Of a stretch of DNA of 64,000 nucleotides, positions 61,435 to 64,000 are shown piece after piece (position 1 is the first letter of the stretch; each line of letters opens with the position of its first letter). Position numbers and translations under genes: made by a program. The DNA is taken from contig NZ_CP144906.1 in assembly GCF_036699995.1 (NCBI RefSeq), positions 3,607,001 to 3,671,000 on the forward strand. Reading direction: 5' to 3'. The stretch comes from Clostridium beijerinckii. GTDB taxonomy: Bacteria > Bacillota > Clostridia > Clostridiales > Clostridiaceae. The notes under the pieces are model-generated. The model did not search any database. It was not told the DNA's origin and saw nothing but the letters and a program-made list of their open reading frames with translations.

Positions 61435-61832
61435 TAGCGATAAACAATAACAATTCAACTTACTTGATGAACAGATTTACAAAGTTGCTAAAACCTTGAG
61501 TTCATATCTTCACTAGAAATCATAAATATATTTGTAACCACAAGGGTCATAATATGGAGAAAACATTTGAAAATGAGCTGTTAAAGGTTCTTAGCTGTAG
61601 GTTGTTCCATTTTAGCTTGTGAAGTGAGAGTCCAAAATTTCATTTTGGGTTCTCGAACTTCCTCAGCGAATGTAATGAGTCGAGCTTCCCTAGGAAAGTT
61701 GGAACATGCTAAAATGGATACAACCTGCTGCTTAGAACCTTCAGCGATATTTTCATAGCTTTTCGGAATCAAAATATTTATGATTTCGGTAAGGTATACG
61801 CATAAGTATAGATTATAGTTGAGTTATCTATA
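61435..61832 (-). repeat. Long-hairpin element, family A, copy 6 (mosaic with family C)
   Basis: Begins with TAGCGATAAACAATAAC and ends TGAGTTATCTATA. It has family A arms with the extension module (GGGTTCTCGAACTTCCTCAG, TCCAAAATTTCATTTTGG), but at 61533-61560 it holds GTAACCACAAGGGTCATAAT, which is otherwise found in family C (C1 and C3). So it is a mosaic of the two families. Confidence 0.75.
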
Positions 61833-61847
61833 GGCATAAAAATAAAC

Positions 61848-61893
61848 TAATAAATATACATCTAAACTATTGTATATTGTATTAGTTTATTAT
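61848..61893 (-). terminator. Terminator of the GNAT gene
   Basis: AATAAACTAATAAATATACA and TGTATATTGTATTAGTTTATT form a stem about 37 bp after the stop codon of the gene at 61930. Confidence 0.7.
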
Positions 61894-61929
61894 CTTATAC
61901 TATTTATATCTCTTAAACTTCAATAAAAT

Positions 61930-62400
61930 TTATAATTCCTTTATGTACCACACATCACAAGCGTAATGTTCAGTTTCAACTAAAGGTTTTTCTAATCTAA
62001 GAAATCCATTCTTTTCGTAAAATCTCTTAGCCGCCTCCATATTATCAAAAGTTTCTAAATAACATTTTTTATAATGTTCTCTCGCAAATTCTAAAGAAAG
62101 ATCCAGCAATTTCTTTGCGATACCTGAGCCTCTTGCTTCTTTTAAAGAATACATTTTTTGTAATTCACATACATCTTCAGTTCCTAACAATGGCCCTATC
62201 CCACAGCCTGCTACTATCTTGCCGTTTTCTTCAACTACCCAATATTTAGATTTTTCACCTCTATAGACTTGGTAAAAACATCCTAAGTTAGGATCAGACC
62301 AGGCACAACCTGGTTTATTAGCCCCAAATTCTATCAAACAAGTTCTTATTAAAGATTCTACTTGTTCATTATCTCTTTCCTGTATTTCTCTTATTATCAT
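61930..62400 (-). CDS. GNAT N-acetyltransferase
   Basis: A 156-residue GNAT with the Coenzyme A motif LKEARGSGIAKKLLDLSLEF (about 87-106; RxxGxG/A) and the C-terminal CYLETFDNMEAAKRFYEKNG (about 113-132). N-terminal beta1 region MIIREIQERDNEQVESLIR. Acceptor unknown. ATG at 62400 has GGGGGAAAG about five bases upstream; five further in-frame codons upstream overlap that site. Single gene. Confidence 0.88.
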   Translation of the reverse strand: MIIREIQERDNEQVESLIRTCLIEFGANKPGCAWSDPNLGCFYQVYRGEKSKYWVVEENGKIVAGCGIGPLLGTEDVCELQKMYSLKEARGSGIAKKLLDLSLEFAREHYKKCYLETFDNMEAAKRFYEKNGFLRLEKPLVETEHYACDVWYIKEL

Positions 62401-62599
62401 AAAGCTTTCCCCCACTACTAAAGTACTAGTTTAATTTTTATATAATAGGATACAATAAAATTACTTATTTATCAATATTAATTAAGAATGTTCCATTTAA
62501 TATAACAATTAAAATAAAAATGCTCCTGAAACTTTCATATTATCTATAATATTTTCCATATCAAAAGAAAAACTGTTCTTCATCTCCTCTATATTACTC

Positions 62600-63031
62600 C
62601 TATCTATAAAATTCTAATGCATTAAGTATTTTATCTGCAGCTTTATTATATTTTTTTATTCTTTCATGATCTTTTTGAGAAGGATTTTCGATTCTTGATA
62701 GATTCATATTGTCTTTTAAATCAGCTAGTTTTATCTCACATGCTAAACTATTAGTAATTATTCTTTCTATAAACCCATCGTATGTTTCATTATGCCGTCT
62801 TGTTAAAGCATCCAGTGCAGATAGTATTTCTTCTGAAAAGCCTTCATTTTTTAAATAATCTATTGTAATATCAGTATCTTCTATTACATCATGAAGCACT
62901 GCACATATCATTTCTTCTTGACTTGTCCTTGAAAGCATTAATCTAAGAGGATGAAGAATATATGGTTTACCACCTTTATCCACCTGACCTTCATGAGCTT
63001 TTGCTGCTATACGTATAGCTTTTTCTAACAT
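62600..63031 (-). CDS. HD-family hydrolase, SpoT/MESH1-like alarmone hydrolase
   Basis: A 143-residue single-domain HD protein with the (p)ppGpp-hydrolase signature: AAKAHEGQVDKGGKPYILHP (H, HP), HDVIEDTDI (HD dyad), ALTRRHNETYDGFIERI and LADLKDNMNL (KLADxxxN). This matches the small alarmone hydrolase/MESH1 or HD_4 group. In spores and stationary cells these hydrolyse ppGpp or related nucleotides; activity is inferred from motif completeness. GGAGGTGG precedes the ATG. Lies downstream of thioredoxin on the same strand, separated by the terminator at 63085-63122. Confidence 0.85.
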   Translation of the reverse strand: MLEKAIRIAAKAHEGQVDKGGKPYILHPLRLMLSRTSQEEMICAVLHDVIEDTDITIDYLKNEGFSEEILSALDALTRRHNETYDGFIERIITNSLACEIKLADLKDNMNLSRIENPSQKDHERIKKYNKAADKILNALEFYR

Positions 63032-63084
63032 ATCCCCACCTCCTTTTACTAGTCAAATTATATTTTATTCTACATTCACTGCAA

Positions 63085-63122
63085 AAAACTGCTATAAAAT
63101 TAATATCCAAAGCAGTTTTTTT
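63085..63122 (-). terminator. Terminator of the PIN-thioredoxin unit
   Basis: AAAAAACTGCT and AGCAGTTTTTTT form a stem around ATAAAATTAATATCCAA, 40 bp after the thioredoxin stop codon. Confidence 0.8.
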
Positions 63123-63162
63123 ATACTGTAATAATCTATAGAAAGTTGTATTCGCCTTTAAA

Positions 63163-63486
63163 TTAGAATATCATTTCATAATATCTCTTTACACTTGCTT
63201 CTAATTCTAGTAAATCTAAATTTCTTCCAACTCTTATGCTTTCCTTGCCTTCTATATAAAGTAGAAATATTGGCACAGAAAATACATTATATTTTGCTGC
63301 TAAATCTAAATGCTTTTCTGCATTTACTTCTCCACTCTTAATTTCAGGAAATCTTTTTAAAATATCTTCAATCTTAGTTTTAATGACTTCACACGCCCAG
63401 CAAGCTTCTCCTGTGAAATATATCGCGCTCATTCTTTTGTTTTCTATTAAATCTAATAGTTCCTTATCATTATTCAAATTGTCCAA
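63163..63486 (-). CDS. Thioredoxin-fold protein (CWAC)
   Basis: A 107-residue thioredoxin-like protein: AIYFTGEACWACEVIKTKIE (about residues 22-41) with active-site CWAC in place of the usual CGPC, then cis-proline region NVFSVPIFLLYIEGKESIRV. It should act in thiol exchange. Start TTG at 63486 has GAGGTAAATT upstream, overlapping the stop of the PIN gene. It is transcribed with the PIN gene (1-bp gap). The CWAC centre may give it an altered redox potential. Confidence 0.85.
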   Translation of the reverse strand: MDNLNNDKELLDLIENKRMSAIYFTGEACWACEVIKTKIEDILKRFPEIKSGEVNAEKHLDLAAKYNVFSVPIFLLYIEGKESIRVGRNLDLLELEASVKRYYEMIF

Positions 63487-63487
63487 C

Positions 63488-63949
63488 TTAATTTACCTCA
63501 CTATATTGCTCTTCTATCATCATATTTAATGTCATAACTTTATCCTCACCTAATATTTGATTTGCAGCATTATATAAATATTTATCTTCTGTTACTAATA
63601 TAAGATTATCATCTGAATGACACCCATATAAAAGTAACAAATCATTCTGTGATAATTTATTTATACTATTTAAATATATATTACCACTTTTAGAGTACTT
63701 TATATTTAATTTTGATGAAAATTCTTCGAGATTACTCTTATTTATTTCTATAATTGAAAATAGCAATTTACAGAATCTTTCTGATAGTACTTGTTGACCT
63801 TTGTATTGTTTCCTTTCCTTGACAACAAGCTCTTCACTCACTTCTTTTAAAATTATTATTTTCTCATCTTCTATGAGTTTATTAATAATCGAAGGATACT
63901 GTTTCCAGAGTCCTATTACAACATTAGTATCTAATAAATACTTGTTCAT
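63488..63949 (-). CDS. PIN-domain protein (VapC-like)
   Basis: A 153-residue PIN-fold protein: MNKYLLDTNVVIGLWKQYP (first acidic D7) and DDNLILVTEDKYLYNAANQI (later acidic cluster), with a helical middle, as in VapC toxins and related ribonucleases. No antitoxin gene can be seen downstream; upstream there are only 51 bp before the window edge, with GGAGGG as ribosome site, so an antitoxin there cannot be excluded. It shares a transcript with the thioredoxin-like gene. Activity as a toxin is unproven. Confidence 0.75.
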   Translation of the reverse strand: MNKYLLDTNVVIGLWKQYPSIINKLIEDEKIIILKEVSEELVVKERKQYKGQQVLSERFCKLLFSIIEINKSNLEEFSSKLNIKYSKSGNIYLNSINKLSQNDLLLLYGCHSDDNLILVTEDKYLYNAANQILGEDKVMTLNMMIEEQYSEVN

Positions 63950-64000
63950 AATTATCCCTCCCGCAATTGCTATATTATTATCCGTAATCTGTTTATATAT

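Overview
The window looks like chromosomal DNA of a low-GC, spore-forming anaerobe of Clostridium sensu stricto. The support is the very A+T-rich DNA, strong AGGAGG-type ribosome sites, three intact alpha/beta-type small acid-soluble spore protein (SASP) genes, a Spo0E-like regulator, an SleC-like spore cortex-lytic enzyme, the [FeFe]-hydrogenase maturase HydF, and a LicT/BglF beta-glucoside system with RAT antiterminators. I see no tRNA, rRNA or CRISPR array. Most genes lie on the minus strand.

Layout: 0-3.5 kb holds small membrane, cupin and DUF3267 genes between degraded IS1595-type transposase remnants. 3.9-7.0 kb holds hydF, then on the plus strand a DUF2164 gene and aspA. 7.4-16.6 kb holds the cortex-lytic enzyme, a methyltransferase, a Spo0E-like gene, an MBL-fold hydrolase, DedA, a SASP and YitT. 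A 1804-bp insertion sequence (16577-18380; second copy, apparently identical, at 37957-39760) follows, then a Crp/Fnr regulator, GNAT, ferritin-like, Gfo/Idh/MocA and YjjG-like genes. 25.2-28.2 kb encodes a probable metal-handling pair: a COG0523-like GTPase fused to a CDCG permease, and a TIGR03943 protein. 28-34.9 kb holds cell-wall-binding, SASP and ACT genes, a lipoprotein, and a stand-alone holin plus GH25 lysozyme. 35-42.9 kb is the beta-glucoside region (licT, bglF, [IS], esterase, GH1). 43.4-52.2 kb holds a SASP, an amino-acid permease, class II aldolase plus CoA-transferase, a CDF transporter, DUF3850 and NudC. 52.5-64 kb holds an acidic repeat protein, a FliB-like protein, YmaF, two tandem cassettes of small unknown genes, HD-GYP, a deacetylase, GNAT, an alarmone-type HD hydrolase, thioredoxin and a PIN protein.

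The most unusual layer is intergenic. At least twelve copies (families A, B, C) of a long imperfect inverted repeat, with shared TATAGATAAACC-like ends and variable hairpin tips, are scattered through the window. They sometimes abut end to end or form chimeras, and one supplies the stop codon of the permease gene. A separate long-hairpin family (E) carries matched inserts in both arms. The second notable system is a set of small proteins: four paralogues of an 82-94 aa family (Y), one with a cystatin-like QxVxG motif, and three 56-aa paralogues (X), arranged twice as tandem Y-X units. Gene calls rest on motifs read by eye, without database searches.
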